Origin: Jannaschia sp. Os4
GTDB lineage: Bacteria; Pseudomonadota; Alphaproteobacteria; Rhodobacterales; Rhodobacteraceae
DNA length: 64,000 nt
Assembly (NCBI RefSeq): GCF_016820245.1
Contig: NZ_JAFCAR010000004.1
Location: forward strand, 186,001 to 250,000
Direction: 5' to 3'
The notes beneath the pieces are model-generated. The model was given only the letters and a program-made list of their open reading frames with translations. It was not told the origin of the DNA and searched no databases. Positions 49,882 to 59,409 of this stretch are shown in pieces (within the stretch, counting starts at the first letter, position 1; each line of letters begins with the position of its first letter). The translations under genes and the position numbers were made by a program.

Positions 49882-49958
49882 TGGCGCACCCATCAGGATT
49901 CGAACCTGAGACCTCTGCCTTCGGAGGGCAGCGCTCTATCCAGCTGAGCTATGGGTGC
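49882..49958 (-). tRNA. tRNA-Arg (anticodon CCG)
   Basis: The minus strand folds as a complete cloverleaf of 77 nt with the CCA end encoded (49882-49884). The acceptor stem GCACCCA/TGGGTGC, D arm AGCTCAGCTGGATAGAGC, anticodon stem CTGCC/GGCAG with loop CTCCGAA, and T arm CAGGTTCGAATCCTG are all intact. The anticodon CCG (49922-49924) reads CGG arginine codons. Discriminator base G. It lies between lpxB and rlmE. Confidence 0.97.
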
Positions 49959-49998
49959 CTCTGGGGGGCGTATGGACCCGCGCGGGGCGGCGCGCAAG

Positions 49999-51144
49999 TC
50001 ACGCGCTGCGCTTGGCCTCGACGGCGGCGAGGGTGGCGTGGGCCGCGCGCAGGCCGGGCGCCTCGCCGCCGCGCCCGAGGGCCTCCATGCAGGCGTCCAT
50101 CGCCGCGAGCTGCCGCTCCCGCTCGGAGGGCACGACGAGGAGGCGGTTCAGGGCCTCGCCGATGGGGCCGGGCCTGCAGGCGGGGCCGAGGAACTCGGGG
50201 ACGGTGTTGCGTCCCGTCACGAGGTTGACGAGCGTGGCGGTGTCGACCTTCACCATGCGCGAGACGATCTGCCACGTGAGCCACGACATGTCGTAGGCGA
50301 TGACCATCGGCACGCCGTTGGCCGCCAGCTCGAGGCTCACCGTGCCGGAGGCCGCGAGCGCCGCGTCGGCGGCGGCGAAGGCGTGGCGCTTGGCGCGGTC
50401 GCCGGACACCACGAGGGGGCGGCCCTTCCAACCCCGGGTGGCGGCGCGGACGGCGTCCTCGACGGGGGCGACGGTGGGGACCACGATCCGCACGTCGTCC
50501 GGCAGGCGCTCCAGCGCGGCGCCGAAGACGGGGGCGAGGCGCGCGACCTCGCCGCGGCGGGAGCCGGGGAGGACGAGGACCGTGCGCCCCTCGATGCCCG
50601 CCTCCTGCCGCCACGCCAGCGCGCCGTCGCGCGTGGAGAGCGGCATGGTGGCGACGGGGTGGCCGACGAAGGTCGAGGCGACGCCCGCCCGCTCCATGTA
50701 GGGTGGCTCGAACGGGAGGAGCGCGAGGACGTGGTCGACGGTCCGGGCCATGCGCTCGGCCCGCTCGGGGCGCCACGCCCAGACCGAGGGCGCGACGTAG
50801 TGGACGCGGGTCGTCGCGGGCGCGCGCGCAGCCGCGCGGGCGGCGACGCGGAGGCCGAAATCGGGGCTGTCGATCGTGACGAGGACGTCCGGCTCGGTCG
50901 CGACGACGTGCTCGACGACCCGGTCGCGCAGGCGGAAGAGTTCGGGCAGTCGCGGGAGCACCTCGGTCAGGCCCATCACCGACAGCCGCTCCATGGGGAA
51001 GAGGCTCGGCATGCCGGCCTCGGCCATCGCGGCCCCCCCGACGCCGGACAGGTCGAGGTCCGGGGAAAGCCTGCGGAGCCCGTCGATCAGCGCTGCCCCG
51101 AGGCGGTCGCCCGACGGCTCGCCCGCCACGAGGACGGCCTTCAC
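49999..51144 (-). CDS. lpxB: Lipid-A-disaccharide synthase
   Basis: The 381-residue glycosyltransferase joins UDP-2,3-diacylglucosamine and lipid X at the inner membrane. [20 protein letters not shown] at the start, [31 protein letters not shown] and [21 protein letters not shown] are LpxB signatures. The GTG at 51144 overlaps the lpxI stop. Last gene of the envelope block. Confidence 0.95.
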   Translation of the reverse strand: MKAVLVAGEPSGDRLGAALIDGLRRLSPDLDLSGVGGAAMAEAGMPSLFPMERLSVMGLTEVLPRLPELFRLRDRVVEHVVATEPDVLVTIDSPDFGLRVAARAAARAPATTRVHYVAPSVWAWRPERAERMARTVDHVLALLPFEPPYMERAGVASTFVGHPVATMPLSTRDGALAWRQEAGIEGRTVLVLPGSRRGEVARLAPVFGAALERLPDDVRIVVPTVAPVEDAVRAATRGWKGRPLVVSGDRAKRHAFAAADAALAASGTVSLELAANGVPMVIAYDMSWLTWQIVSRMVKVDTATLVNLVTGRNTVPEFLGPACRPGPIGEALNRLLVVPSERERQLAAMDACMEALGRGGEAPGLRAAHATLAAVEAKRSA

Positions 51145-52166
51145 GGATCCACGGCGATCAGGAAGATCCCGCCCTCGCGCGCGAGGGAGGCGCAGGTCTC
51201 CGGGTCGAGGACGAGCACGCCGCCACGCTGCACGGCGACGCCGTTGAGCCCGGCACGCCGCGCCGCGCGCAGGGTGTCGGGACCGATCACCGGCATGTCG
51301 ACGCGGATGTCCTGCCCGGCCTTGGGCGCCTTCCAGAAGACGCCACCCTCGGGGCGCGGGAAGTCCGGCAGCTCGACGGCGGGCGCGGCGCTGCCGGAGA
51401 GCCAGTCCACCATCCCGCCGAGGACCCCGGAGCGCGCCGGCGCCTCGGGGGCCGGGCGGACCGGCGACGGGACGGGGCGGCCTGCCTGGGGGCTGCGGGC
51501 GGGGACCGTGCGACCCACGGGGGCGCTCGGCGTGGGCGGGGCGGGAACCGGCGGGGCGGGGGCGACCCCTGCCCCCGACCTGCGCGCGAGCGACGCCAAG
51601 AGGAAGTCCGTCCCAGGCAGGGCCTCGACGCCCAGCACCTGGCCACCCGCCACGACGCAGGACTGCCCGAGGTCGACCGAGGCCATCGCCGCGTGGACGG
51701 CGCGGGCGCGTTCGAGATCGGCGCGGTCGGCCTCGGACGGGGCGCCGACCTCGGGCACCTCGGCCAAGGCGGGCGCGACGTCGGCGACGCCGAGGACGCG
51801 GAAGCCCGCCCCCTCGAATGCGGCGACGACCTCGCGGAGCAACCCGTCGTCCCCGAGGCGCATCGCCTCGGACAGGCGGTCCACGAGGGGGGCCGAGGCG
51901 TCGTCCACCATGCGGCGGTCGATGGCGGGGCGCGCGACCCGGCCCGCGAAGACGACCTCGGTGATCCCGTCCGCGCGCATCCGGTCCAGCAGGTCCGCGA
52001 TCCGCTCGAGGCGGAACGGGCGCGACTGGCCGACCTGCTTCGGCGGATGCCCCTCCATGTGGTAGGCGCCCCACGCGCGCCCCCCGCGCCCGAGGGCCGA
52101 CGCTACGAGGCCGGGCAGCGCGCCCTCCCCGGCGACGAGGGCGACGCGTCCCTCGGACGCGCTCAC
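51141..52166 (-). CDS. lpxI: UDP-2,3-diacylglucosamine pyrophosphatase LpxI, with a proline-rich insertion
   Basis: The 341-residue protein (GTG at 52166, overlapping lpxA) has the LpxI N-terminal part (VALVAGEGALPGLVASAL, EGHPPKQVGQ, VVFAGRVARPAI) and the C-terminal part (WKAPKAGQDIRVDMPVIGPDT, GVAVQRGGVLVLD). LpxI normally has about 270-290 residues. Here about 75 extra residues (196-272; bases 51351-51581) lie between them: an Ala/Pro/Val-rich stretch, then GVLGGMVDWLSGSAAPAVELP. The enzyme hydrolyses UDP-diacylglucosamine to lipid X and replaces LpxH. The insertion lies at the junction of the two domains, so a flexible linker seems possible. Confidence 0.92.
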   Translation of the reverse strand: MSASEGRVALVAGEGALPGLVASALGRGGRAWGAYHMEGHPPKQVGQSRPFRLERIADLLDRMRADGITEVVFAGRVARPAIDRRMVDDASAPLVDRLSEAMRLGDDGLLREVVAAFEGAGFRVLGVADVAPALAEVPEVGAPSEADRADLERARAVHAAMASVDLGQSCVVAGGQVLGVEALPGTDFLLASLARRSGAGVAPAPPVPAPPTPSAPVGRTVPARSPQAGRPVPSPVRPAPEAPARSGVLGGMVDWLSGSAAPAVELPDFPRPEGGVFWKAPKAGQDIRVDMPVIGPDTLRAARRAGLNGVAVQRGGVLVLDPETCASLAREGGIFLIAVDP

Positions 52167-52957
52167 TGCGGCACCAGGAAGTGGCGGTCGCTTGCCCCGG
52201 TCACGAAGCGGACGAGGTCGCGGACGTGGTCGCTGTCGTACTCGTCCTCCAGCCGCCGCGCGCGCTCGGCGAAGGTGCCCTCGCCCTGGCGGAGCATCTG
52301 AAGCGCGCCGCGCAGGGCTTGGATCTCCGAGCGGGCGACGCCGCGCCGCTTGAGGCCGACGAGGTTCAGCCCGTCGAGCTGCGCGCGCGGTCCCTGCACG
52401 AGCCCGTGCGGCAGCACGTCGGCGGTAACCATCGAGAGCGCGCCGATGATGGCGCCCCGGCCGATGCGGACGAACTGGTGCACGCCGGACAGGCCGCCGA
52501 CGATGACGTCGTCCTCGACGATGACGTGGCCCGCGATCGCCACGTTGTTCACGAGGATCACGCGGTCGCCGATTCGGGCGTCGTGGGCCACGTGGCAGCC
52601 CGCCATGAAGAGCCCGTCGTCGCCGACCCGCGTCTCGCCGCCCCCGCCCTCGGTGCCGGGGTTCATGGTGACGTGCTCGCGGATGCGGTTGCGCGCGCCG
52701 ATGCGCAGCGTGGTCCGCTCGCCGCCGAACTTCTTGTCCTGCGGGATCTCCCCGATGCAGGCGAACGAGAAGATCGTCGTGCCGTCGCCGATCCGCGTGT
52801 CGCCAGCGACCACCACGTGGGAGCGCAGCGTGACGCCCTCGCACAGCACGACCTCCGGGCCGATGACGCAGAACGGGCCGACCGTGCAGCCGGGGCCGAT
52901 CCGGGCGCCCGCCTCGACGACCGCAGAAGGGTGGACCGTGGCGGAGGGGTCGATCAT
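52163..52957 (-). CDS. lpxA: UDP-N-acetylglucosamine O-acyltransferase
   Basis: The 264-residue left-handed beta-helix enzyme adds the first 3-hydroxyacyl chain of lipid [22 protein letters not shown], the catalytic-region [14 protein letters not shown] with the active-site His, [15 protein letters not shown] and [13 protein letters not shown] are LpxA motifs. ATG at 52957 overlaps fabZ by 4 nt. Confidence 0.96.
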   Translation of the reverse strand: MIDPSATVHPSAVVEAGARIGPGCTVGPFCVIGPEVVLCEGVTLRSHVVVAGDTRIGDGTTIFSFACIGEIPQDKKFGGERTTLRIGARNRIREHVTMNPGTEGGGGETRVGDDGLFMAGCHVAHDARIGDRVILVNNVAIAGHVIVEDDVIVGGLSGVHQFVRIGRGAIIGALSMVTADVLPHGLVQGPRAQLDGLNLVGLKRRGVARSEIQALRGALQMLRQGEGTFAERARRLEDEYDSDHVRDLVRFVTGASDRHFLVPQ

Positions 52958-53427
52958 GCCGAGGCCTTGGGCATGTCCATCATGGCGGTGAAGTCGGCCT
53001 CGCAGGCGACCTCGTCCCCGACGCGGGCGACGCCGTGGAACTTCCAGACCTTGCCGCCGGGCTTGCCGCGCGTGACCTCGACGTCGAGCCAGAGCACGTC
53101 GCCGGGGACGACCTTGCGGCGGAACTTCACGCCCTCCATCCCCATGAAGTAGACGAGGAAGTCCTTGTCGGCGAGGTCGTTGCTGACCCCCACCATGACG
53201 GCCGCCGCCTGCGCCATCGCCTCGACGATGGTCACGCCGGGCATGATCGGGGCGCCGGGGAAGTGGCCTTGGAAGTGCGGCTCGTTGAAGGTGACGTTCT
53301 TGATCCCGCGCGCCGAGGCGTTCGGCTCGATGTCGACGACGCGGTCGACCAGCAGGAACGGATAGCGGTGCGGGATGATCCGCTGGATCAGGTCGATGTC
53401 GGCCTCGCGCGGCGTGTCTCGGGTCAT
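52954..53427 (-). CDS. fabZ: 3-hydroxyacyl-ACP dehydratase FabZ
   Basis: The 157-residue hot-dog-fold enzyme dehydrates 3-hydroxyacyl-ACP in fatty acid elongation. [32 protein letters not shown] with the catalytic His, and [11 protein letters not shown] with the catalytic Glu are present. The ATG at 53427 has AGGAGGG upstream. It competes with LpxA for the same substrate, which explains its position beside lpxA. Confidence 0.96.
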   Translation of the reverse strand: MTRDTPREADIDLIQRIIPHRYPFLLVDRVVDIEPNASARGIKNVTFNEPHFQGHFPGAPIMPGVTIVEAMAQAAAVMVGVSNDLADKDFLVYFMGMEGVKFRRKVVPGDVLWLDVEVTRGKPGGKVWKFHGVARVGDEVACEADFTAMMDMPKASA

Positions 53428-53490
53428 CGGCGGGCCCTCCTGTCGGTTGGCCGCGCCTACCAAGGCGGGGGCGGTGCGGCAAGCGCGGGG

Positions 53491-54111
53491 CTAGTCGGCG
53501 GCGGGCGCCCCGCCCGGCGCGGGGGCCGCGTCCTCCGCCGGCGGGTCGGTCGCGATGCCCTCCCCTTCCCCCAAGGCGGCGTCGACGCGCTCGATGGCCT
53601 CGGGGGTGATGTCGACCTGATCGGCGGCGGCTATGACGATGCGGCGGTCGAGGATCACCAGCGCCCCGCTCTCGCGCGCGAGTTCGGACAGAACGGGCGT
53701 CGCCAGCTCGAAGAACCGCGCCTGCGCCCGCTCGTTGGCGGAGGTGATGCCGCGCTCCTTGGCGTCCTGCGTGCGGCGGATTTCCTCGACCCGTGCGTCG
53801 AAGTCGCGCGCGAGGGTCTGGAACGCGTCCGTGTCCGTCTCGGCGCGGGCGTCCGTCAGCGCCTGCTCCTCCGCCTCGAGGTCGGCCTCGATGCGGCGGT
53901 TCTCGGCGGCCAAGGCGCGGAGGGCCGCGTCGACGTCCGCGCGGACCCGTTGCCCGAAGAGCGACCCCGCGTAGAGCGCCTCGCGGTCGAGCACGACCAC
54001 GGCCATCTGCGGCAGGCTCAGGCCGGCGGCGTCGGTGGGCGGGGCCTGCGCGGGAGCGGGCCCCGCGGCGGCCGCCAACGCCGCCGCCAGGACGGCGGCG
54101 CGGCGGGTCAC
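53491..54111 (-). CDS. OmpH/Skp-family periplasmic chaperone
   Basis: The 206-residue protein has a signal peptide (about 1-22, ending APAQA), a beta strand MAVVVLDREALYAGSLFG, and a long helical, coiled-coil arm (residues about 60-140) before LVILDRRIVIAAADQVDIT. This is the Skp pattern, a chaperone for outer-membrane beta-barrels. An acidic Ala/Pro tail follows. It lies between bamA and fabZ in the usual place. GTG start at 54111, 1 bp from the bamA stop. Confidence 0.88.
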   Translation of the reverse strand: MTRRAAVLAAALAAAAGPAPAQAPPTDAAGLSLPQMAVVVLDREALYAGSLFGQRVRADVDAALRALAAENRRIEADLEAEEQALTDARAETDTDAFQTLARDFDARVEEIRRTQDAKERGITSANERAQARFFELATPVLSELARESGALVILDRRIVIAAADQVDITPEAIERVDAALGEGEGIATDPPAEDAAPAPGGAPAAD

Positions 54112-54112
54112 G

Positions 54113-56467
54113 TCAGAACCTCGTCTCGATGGTCAGGTCGAAGTTCTGCTCGATGTCAAAGTCGCGCTTGTTGACGGCGCGGCTGAAGTTGAAGCGCAGC
54201 GGCCCGATCTGGGTGTCCCAGAGCAGCGAGACGCCGACGGCCGAGTTTAGGAAGAACTCGTCGTCCACGGTGCCCGACGCGCCCGCCGTGTCGTCCAGCC
54301 CCCAGACCGACCCCGCGTCGGCGAAGACCGCGCCCGAGATGCCGTACTCGTCGGGGAACAGGCCGATGGGGAACTGCGCCTCCGCGCGGACCGCGAAGAA
54401 GTAGTTGCCGCCGAGCGCGTCGTCGTCCTCGGCCCCGTCGTCGCGCGGACCGATGCCGCGGGACTGGAAGCCGCGGATGACCCGCTGGCTGTTGAAGAAG
54501 CGGTTCGTCGCGCGCGAGTTCTCGTCGTCGAGCTGCGTGAGCGCGCCGCCCTCGACGCCGAGGCGGAGGGTCACCTCCTCGTTGCGGAAGGTCCGCTGGC
54601 CCACCGCCGAGGCGGTCGTGCGGATGAAGTTGGTGTCGCCGCCGACGCCCGCGAACTCCTGCCCGAACGACAGCGCCACGCCGCGCGTCGGGTCGAGCCC
54701 GTCGCCGATGGTGTTGAAGCTGTACTCGTAGCCGATGGCCGAGGTCACGACGCCGGGGCCCGCGTCCGCCTCGAGGATCGGGGAGATGGAGCCCGGATCG
54801 TTCGCCGTCAGCTTGTCGTCGGCGTAGCTGTAGAACACGCCGAGGCGGCTGAACTCGCCGACGGGGAAGTCGAGGCCGAAGCGCAGCGCGCCCGTGCGGG
54901 TGTCGAACGTCGCGTTGTCGTTGTCCGTCTCGCTGTAGGAGATGCCGAACGACAGCCCGAGGTCGCGGTCGAGGAAGGCGGGCTCGCGGAACGAGAGCGC
55001 CGTGGTGCCCGACTGCGAGCCGGTGTTCACCGACAGGTTCACCGTCTGGCCGCGCCCGAGGAAGTTGGTTTCGGCGAAGGACGCCGCGACGCCCACGCCG
55101 CCCTCGACCGAGTAGTTGAGGCCGAAGCCCAGCGAGCCGGTCGGCTGCTCCTCGACGTCGACGTCGACGACGATCTGCTCGGGCCCGGACCCCTCGCGCG
55201 CGGTCACCTCGGCCTGCGAGAAGTAGCCGAGGGCGCGGATGCGCTCGGCGGCGGCGCGGATCTCGCGCGGGTTGAACGGGTCGCCCTCGACCACGTCGAA
55301 CTGCCGCCGGATCACGCGGTCGAGCGTCGTCGCGTTGCCCTCGATGTCGATGCGCTCGACGAACAGGCGCTCGCCGCGCTCGACCACGAAGTCGATGTCG
55401 AGCGTCAGGTCGCGGTCGTTGCGCGTCACCCGCGGCACCACGCGGACGAACTGCCGCCCCTCGCGGGTCGCGAGGAGCTCCAGCCGGTCGATGGTCCGCT
55501 CGACGGCGCCGGGCGAGTAGACCTGCCCCGGCCGGATGCGGACCTGGTCCTGATAGGCGGCGACGTCGATCTCGGGGAGGTCGGACACCACGGTCAGGTT
55601 GCCAAGGCGGAACTGCTGCCCTTCCTGCACCTGGAACGTCAGGAAGTAGGCGTCGCGCGACTGGCTCAGCTCCGGGGTCACCGACAGGATCTCGAAGTCC
55701 ACGTAGCCCCGGCTGAGGTAGAAGTCGCGCAGCAGCTGCCGGTCGAGGTCGATGCGGTCGCCGATGAAGGTGTCCGACCCGATCAGCGCCCGGAAGAAGC
55801 CCGCCTGCGACGTCTCGAGGACGCGGCGGAGGCGGCGGTCGGAGAACGCGCGGTTGCCGGTGAAGGACAGGCGCTCGACCTCGACGGTGCGGCCCTCGGC
55901 CACCTCGAACACGAGGTCGACGCGGTTCTCGGACCGCTCGATGATCTTGGGCGTCACGGTCGCGGCGAGGCGACCGGCGGCCGCGTAGGCGTCGGTCAGC
56001 GCGGCCGCGTCGCGGCGGGCCTGCTCGGGGGAGTAGACGCGGCGCGCTTGGCTTCCGACGAGGGAGAGCAGGGCGTCGTCGTCGATGCGCCGGTTCCCCT
56101 CGACGGCGATGCGGTTGATGGTCGGGAACTCCTCGACGATCACCACGAGGGTGCCGCCCTGCGGCACGATCTCGACGCGCTCGAACAGGCCGGAGGCCTG
56201 GAGGCGCTGGAAGCCGTCGTTGAGGGCGGCGGCCGAGACCGGGGCGCCGGGTGCTACGCCGAGCTGCGCGAGGACGGTCGCGTCCTCGATCCGGCGGTTG
56301 CCTTGGATGTCGAAGTTGGTGAAGCGGAAGGTCTGCGCCTCGGCCATGCCCGCGATGGCGGTCGCGGCGACGAGCGAGAGCCCCCCGAGCCGTGCCTTGC
56401 TCCAGATGCCGGACGCCGAAATGCGCGTCCGGTCAGCCCCCCCCGAGGCCGCCCGTCGTCTGTCCAT
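54113..56467 (-). CDS. bamA: Outer-membrane protein assembly factor BamA
   Basis: The 784-residue protein has a signal peptide (cleavage probably after AGMAEA near residue 45), five POTRA domains (e.g. FDIQGNRRIEDATVL, IAVEGNRRIDDDALL, LSFTGNRAFSDRRL, IDIEGNATTLDRVI) and a 16-strand barrel with the motif VIRGFQSRGIGPRD and C-terminal phenylalanine. It inserts beta-barrel proteins into the outer membrane. ATG at 56467. Confidence 0.95.
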   Translation of the reverse strand: MDRRRAASGGADRTRISASGIWSKARLGGLSLVAATAIAGMAEAQTFRFTNFDIQGNRRIEDATVLAQLGVAPGAPVSAAALNDGFQRLQASGLFERVEIVPQGGTLVVIVEEFPTINRIAVEGNRRIDDDALLSLVGSQARRVYSPEQARRDAAALTDAYAAAGRLAATVTPKIIERSENRVDLVFEVAEGRTVEVERLSFTGNRAFSDRRLRRVLETSQAGFFRALIGSDTFIGDRIDLDRQLLRDFYLSRGYVDFEILSVTPELSQSRDAYFLTFQVQEGQQFRLGNLTVVSDLPEIDVAAYQDQVRIRPGQVYSPGAVERTIDRLELLATREGRQFVRVVPRVTRNDRDLTLDIDFVVERGERLFVERIDIEGNATTLDRVIRRQFDVVEGDPFNPREIRAAAERIRALGYFSQAEVTAREGSGPEQIVVDVDVEEQPTGSLGFGLNYSVEGGVGVAASFAETNFLGRGQTVNLSVNTGSQSGTTALSFREPAFLDRDLGLSFGISYSETDNDNATFDTRTGALRFGLDFPVGEFSRLGVFYSYADDKLTANDPGSISPILEADAGPGVVTSAIGYEYSFNTIGDGLDPTRGVALSFGQEFAGVGGDTNFIRTTASAVGQRTFRNEEVTLRLGVEGGALTQLDDENSRATNRFFNSQRVIRGFQSRGIGPRDDGAEDDDALGGNYFFAVRAEAQFPIGLFPDEYGISGAVFADAGSVWGLDDTAGASGTVDDEFFLNSAVGVSLLWDTQIGPLRFNFSRAVNKRDFDIEQNFDLTIETRF

Positions 56468-56570
56468 GTCCCATCCGCCCCAAAACCGGAGTCATTGGGA
56501 GAGGTCGTATCCGGGGGGTCGGGGGTTGTCTAGGCGCGCGCCCGCGGACGCGGGGGCCGCGCCGGGCCGA

Positions 56571-56735
56571 TCAGATCGACTGCAGCCACGCCGCGCCGAG
56601 GAGCGCCATCAGGATGGTCAGCACCGTGATCATCCGGTCCATATTAAGCCCGAGGAAGAGGGACAGGCCGCGATAGCCGTTCTGGACGTGATACATGGGT
56701 CGGACCTCGAAATGGGGCATCGGTTGCTCGGCCAT
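56571..56735 (-). CDS. Small single-span membrane protein (54 aa) between rseP and bamA
   Basis: ATG at 56735 and TGA at 56571-56573. The product reads MAEQPMPHFEVRPMYHV, then QNGYRGLSLFLGL and a hydrophobic helix MITVLTILMALLGAAWLQSI reaching the C-terminus. One membrane span with an amphipathic N-terminus rich in Arg/Tyr. The low share of rare or repetitive sequence and its fit in an all-minus-strand envelope operon make it a real gene. I recall similar short sequences in Rhodobacterales but no function. It begins 162 bp after rseP. Confidence 0.7.
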   Translation of the reverse strand: MAEQPMPHFEVRPMYHVQNGYRGLSLFLGLNMDRMITVLTILMALLGAAWLQSI

Positions 56736-56868
56736 CGAGATGCCGCCGGATTCGGGCGAGTCTGGGGCGTGCGAGGGGCGATCGTGCGGACCGTCGCCCC
56801 CAATCCGAGCGGGGGGGCCGTTGCCGAAGGGTCACGCTGCACCCCTTCCCGGCCGATGGACGCGTGGT

Positions 56869-56887
56869 CGGCGGATCCAAGCCGCCG
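56869..56887 (-). terminator. Hairpin after rseP
   Basis: CGGCGG-7 nt-CCGCCG forms a 6-bp stem ten bases beyond the rseP stop. It could be an internal terminator or attenuator separating rseP from the 54-aa gene and bamA. Weak evidence only; the remaining 130 bp before 56735 show no other feature. Confidence 0.4.
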
Positions 56888-56896
56888 GCACGCGCG

Positions 56897-58243
56897 TCAG
56901 CAGAAGATGTCGTTGTACAGCGCGAACACCATGAGCGCGCCCATCAGCGCGAGGCCGACGGTCATCAGCACCCGCACCGCGCCGTCGGAGGGCGGCTTGC
57001 CCGCGACCGCCTCGTAGGCGTGGAACACGAGGTGGCCGCCGTCGAGCACGGGGATCGGGAACAGGTTCAGGAAGCCGACGGCCGTGGACAGCACGGCGAT
57101 GAACCAGATGAAGTTGTCGATGCCTTGGCTCGCCGCGGCGCCGGAGGTCTCGGCGATGCCGATGGGGCCGGACAGGTTGCAGGTGCTGATCTGGCCCGTG
57201 ACGATGTGGGTCAGCGCGCTGACGGACATGGAGACCACGTTCCAGACCTGCGCGGCCCCCTGCCCCAGCGCGGTGAACGGGTCGATCCGCTCGGTCAGCG
57301 GCTCGAACAGCAGGCCGCCCCCTTGGATGCCCATGAGCCAGCGCGTCTCGAAGCCCCCGTCGTCGGTCGGCAGGTCCATGCGGCGCGGCACGAGCGTGAA
57401 GGAGAGCTCCTCGCCGCCGCCCTCGCCCGGGCGCCAGACGTCGAGGGCGAGCGGGCGCCCCTCCGACTCCGACACGATGCGCTGGAGGTCGGAGAACGCG
57501 TGGATCGGCTCGCCGTCGATGGCACGCACGTAGTCGCCGGGCTCCAGCCCGATGTCGTAGGCGGCGGACCGGGGCTGGACGCCCGAGGCCAGCGGCGGCA
57601 CCGGCGGCGCGGCCTCGATCTCGAGCTCGGCCCCGTCGCGCCGGACGACGTAGGGGATCGTCGCCCGCGACGGCGCATCGGAGGCGGCCGCGAACACGTC
57701 CGCGATGGCCTCGATCGGCTGGCCCGCGAGGCTGACGATCTCGTCGCCCTCCCGCAGCGCGGCCACGTCCGGCGGCAGCTCGGCCACGGCGCCGACCACC
57801 GGCTCGTCGACGGCGCGCCCCGACCACATCAGGAAGGCCGCGAAGATCGCGATGGAGAGGATAAAATTGGCGACCGGCCCGGCCGCGACCGTCACGGCGC
57901 GCTTCCACAGGGCCGCGCCCGGCATCGTCTGGGCGCGCTCCTCGGGGGTCATCGCCGCCACCTCGCCGTCGGCGCCGGCGGAGGCCGCGTTCGCGTCGCC
58001 CCGGAACTTGACGTAGCCGCCCAAGGGCAGCGCAGCGAGCTGCCACTGCGTGCCGTGCTTGTCGACGCGGCTCCAGATCACGGGGCCGAACCCCACGGAG
58101 AACACGTCCGCCTTGATGCCGCACCACCGCCCCGCGATGTAGTGGCCGTACTCGTGGATCGCGACGATGATCGACAGGGCGATCACGAAGGCCAGCAAGG
58201 TCCAGACGAGTCCGCCGAACTGCGGGATGAGGCTCAGATCCAT
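56897..58243 (-). CDS. rseP: RIP metalloprotease RseP (site-2 protease)
   Basis: The 448-residue membrane protease has the zinc motif AIHEYGHYI in its first helix (about residues 27-35), a PDZ pair (EGDEIVSLAGQPIEA; EPGDYVRAIDGEPIHA) and the third zinc ligand region NLFPIPVLDGGHLVF. It cleaves anti-sigma factors and remnant signal peptides inside the membrane. The ATG at 58243 overlaps the dxr 3' end by 10 nt. Confidence 0.95.
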   Translation of the reverse strand: MDLSLIPQFGGLVWTLLAFVIALSIIVAIHEYGHYIAGRWCGIKADVFSVGFGPVIWSRVDKHGTQWQLAALPLGGYVKFRGDANAASAGADGEVAAMTPEERAQTMPGAALWKRAVTVAAGPVANFILSIAIFAAFLMWSGRAVDEPVVGAVAELPPDVAALREGDEIVSLAGQPIEAIADVFAAASDAPSRATIPYVVRRDGAELEIEAAPPVPPLASGVQPRSAAYDIGLEPGDYVRAIDGEPIHAFSDLQRIVSESEGRPLALDVWRPGEGGGEELSFTLVPRRMDLPTDDGGFETRWLMGIQGGGLLFEPLTERIDPFTALGQGAAQVWNVVSMSVSALTHIVTGQISTCNLSGPIGIAETSGAAASQGIDNFIWFIAVLSTAVGFLNLFPIPVLDGGHLVFHAYEAVAGKPPSDGAVRVLMTVGLALMGALMVFALYNDIFC

Positions 58244-59409
58244 GCGGGCCGCTCCGTGACGATCTGCGCGGCCTCTCGGCGGGCCGCTCGGTCGGTTTCG
58301 CTGACCATATCGAGGGTGATCGTGTCCCCATCAAGGCGGGGGGCCATCCGCCGCAGCACCTCCTCGACCAAGGGGGCCATGGCGGTGAAGCGGATCGCGC
58401 GCGCGATGAAGTGGTCGAGCGCCGCCTCCTTCGCCGCGTTGAACGCCGCGCCGGTCAGCGCCCCGCCGCGCATCACCTCGAAGGCGAGCGGGATCGCCGG
58501 GTAGCGGACGGGGTCCGGGGCGTGGAAATCGAGGCGGGCCACCTCGGCGAGGTTCAGGCGGTCCACCGGAAGGTGACGCCGCTCGGGCCAGTGCAGCGCG
58601 TAGCCGATGGCGTGGCGCATGTCGGGCGCCCCCATATGCGCCATCATCGCCCCGTCGCGGAACTGCACGAGCGCGTGGATCAGCGACTGCGGGTGGATCA
58701 CCGCCTCGATCCGGGCCGGGTCGAGATGGAACAGCTCGTGCGCCTCGATCAGCTCCATCGCCTTGTTGAACATGGAGGCCGAGTCGATCGTGATGCGGTT
58801 GCCCATGTCCCAGTTCGGGTGCCGCCCGGCCTCCTCGGGCGTGGCCGCGGACAGGCGCTCCAGCGGCCAGTCGCGGAGGCCGCCCCCGGAGGCGGTGACG
58901 ACGACGGACTCGACCGACGCCATGTCCTCGCCCGCGAGCGCCTGGAAGATCGCGGAATGCTCGCTGTCGACGGGGAGCACGGTCGCGCCGTGCCGCTCCG
59001 CCTCGGCGAGGAGGATCGGCCCGGCGCTGACGAGGCTCTCCTTGTTGGCCAGCGCGAGGGTCCCCCCCGCCGCCAGCGCGGCGAGGCCCGGCTCCAGCCC
59101 GGCGAAGCCGACGATCGCGCTCATGGTCCAGTCGACGGGGCGGGCGGCGGCCTCCAGCAGGGCCGCCCGGCCCGTGGCCGCCTCGATCCCGGTGCCGGCC
59201 AAGGCATCGCGCAGGACCGGCAGGCATCCGTCGTCCGCGCAGACCGCCACCTCGGCGCCGAGACGGATCGCGTCCCGCGCCAGCCCCTCGGCGTTGCCGC
59301 CCCCGGTCACCGCCACGACGTCGTAGGCGTCCGGATCCCGGGCGATCAGGTCGATGGTGGACTGGCCGACCGAGCCGGTCGCCCCGAGGATGGAGATGCG
59401 GCGCGTCAC
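58234..59409 (-). CDS. dxr: 1-deoxy-D-xylulose-5-phosphate reductoisomerase
   Basis: The 391-residue enzyme makes MEP in the non-mevalonate isoprenoid pathway. ISILGATGSVGQSTIDLI binds NADPH; LANKESLVSAG, PVDSEHSAIFQ and TIDSASMFNKAMELIEA contain metal and substrate ligands. GTG start at 59409 overlaps cdsA as GTGA. Confidence 0.96.
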   Translation of the reverse strand: MTRRISILGATGSVGQSTIDLIARDPDAYDVVAVTGGGNAEGLARDAIRLGAEVAVCADDGCLPVLRDALAGTGIEAATGRAALLEAAARPVDWTMSAIVGFAGLEPGLAALAAGGTLALANKESLVSAGPILLAEAERHGATVLPVDSEHSAIFQALAGEDMASVESVVVTASGGGLRDWPLERLSAATPEEAGRHPNWDMGNRITIDSASMFNKAMELIEAHELFHLDPARIEAVIHPQSLIHALVQFRDGAMMAHMGAPDMRHAIGYALHWPERRHLPVDRLNLAEVARLDFHAPDPVRYPAIPLAFEVMRGGALTGAAFNAAKEAALDHFIARAIRFTAMAPLVEEVLRRMAPRLDGDTITLDMVSETDRAARREAAQIVTERPAWI

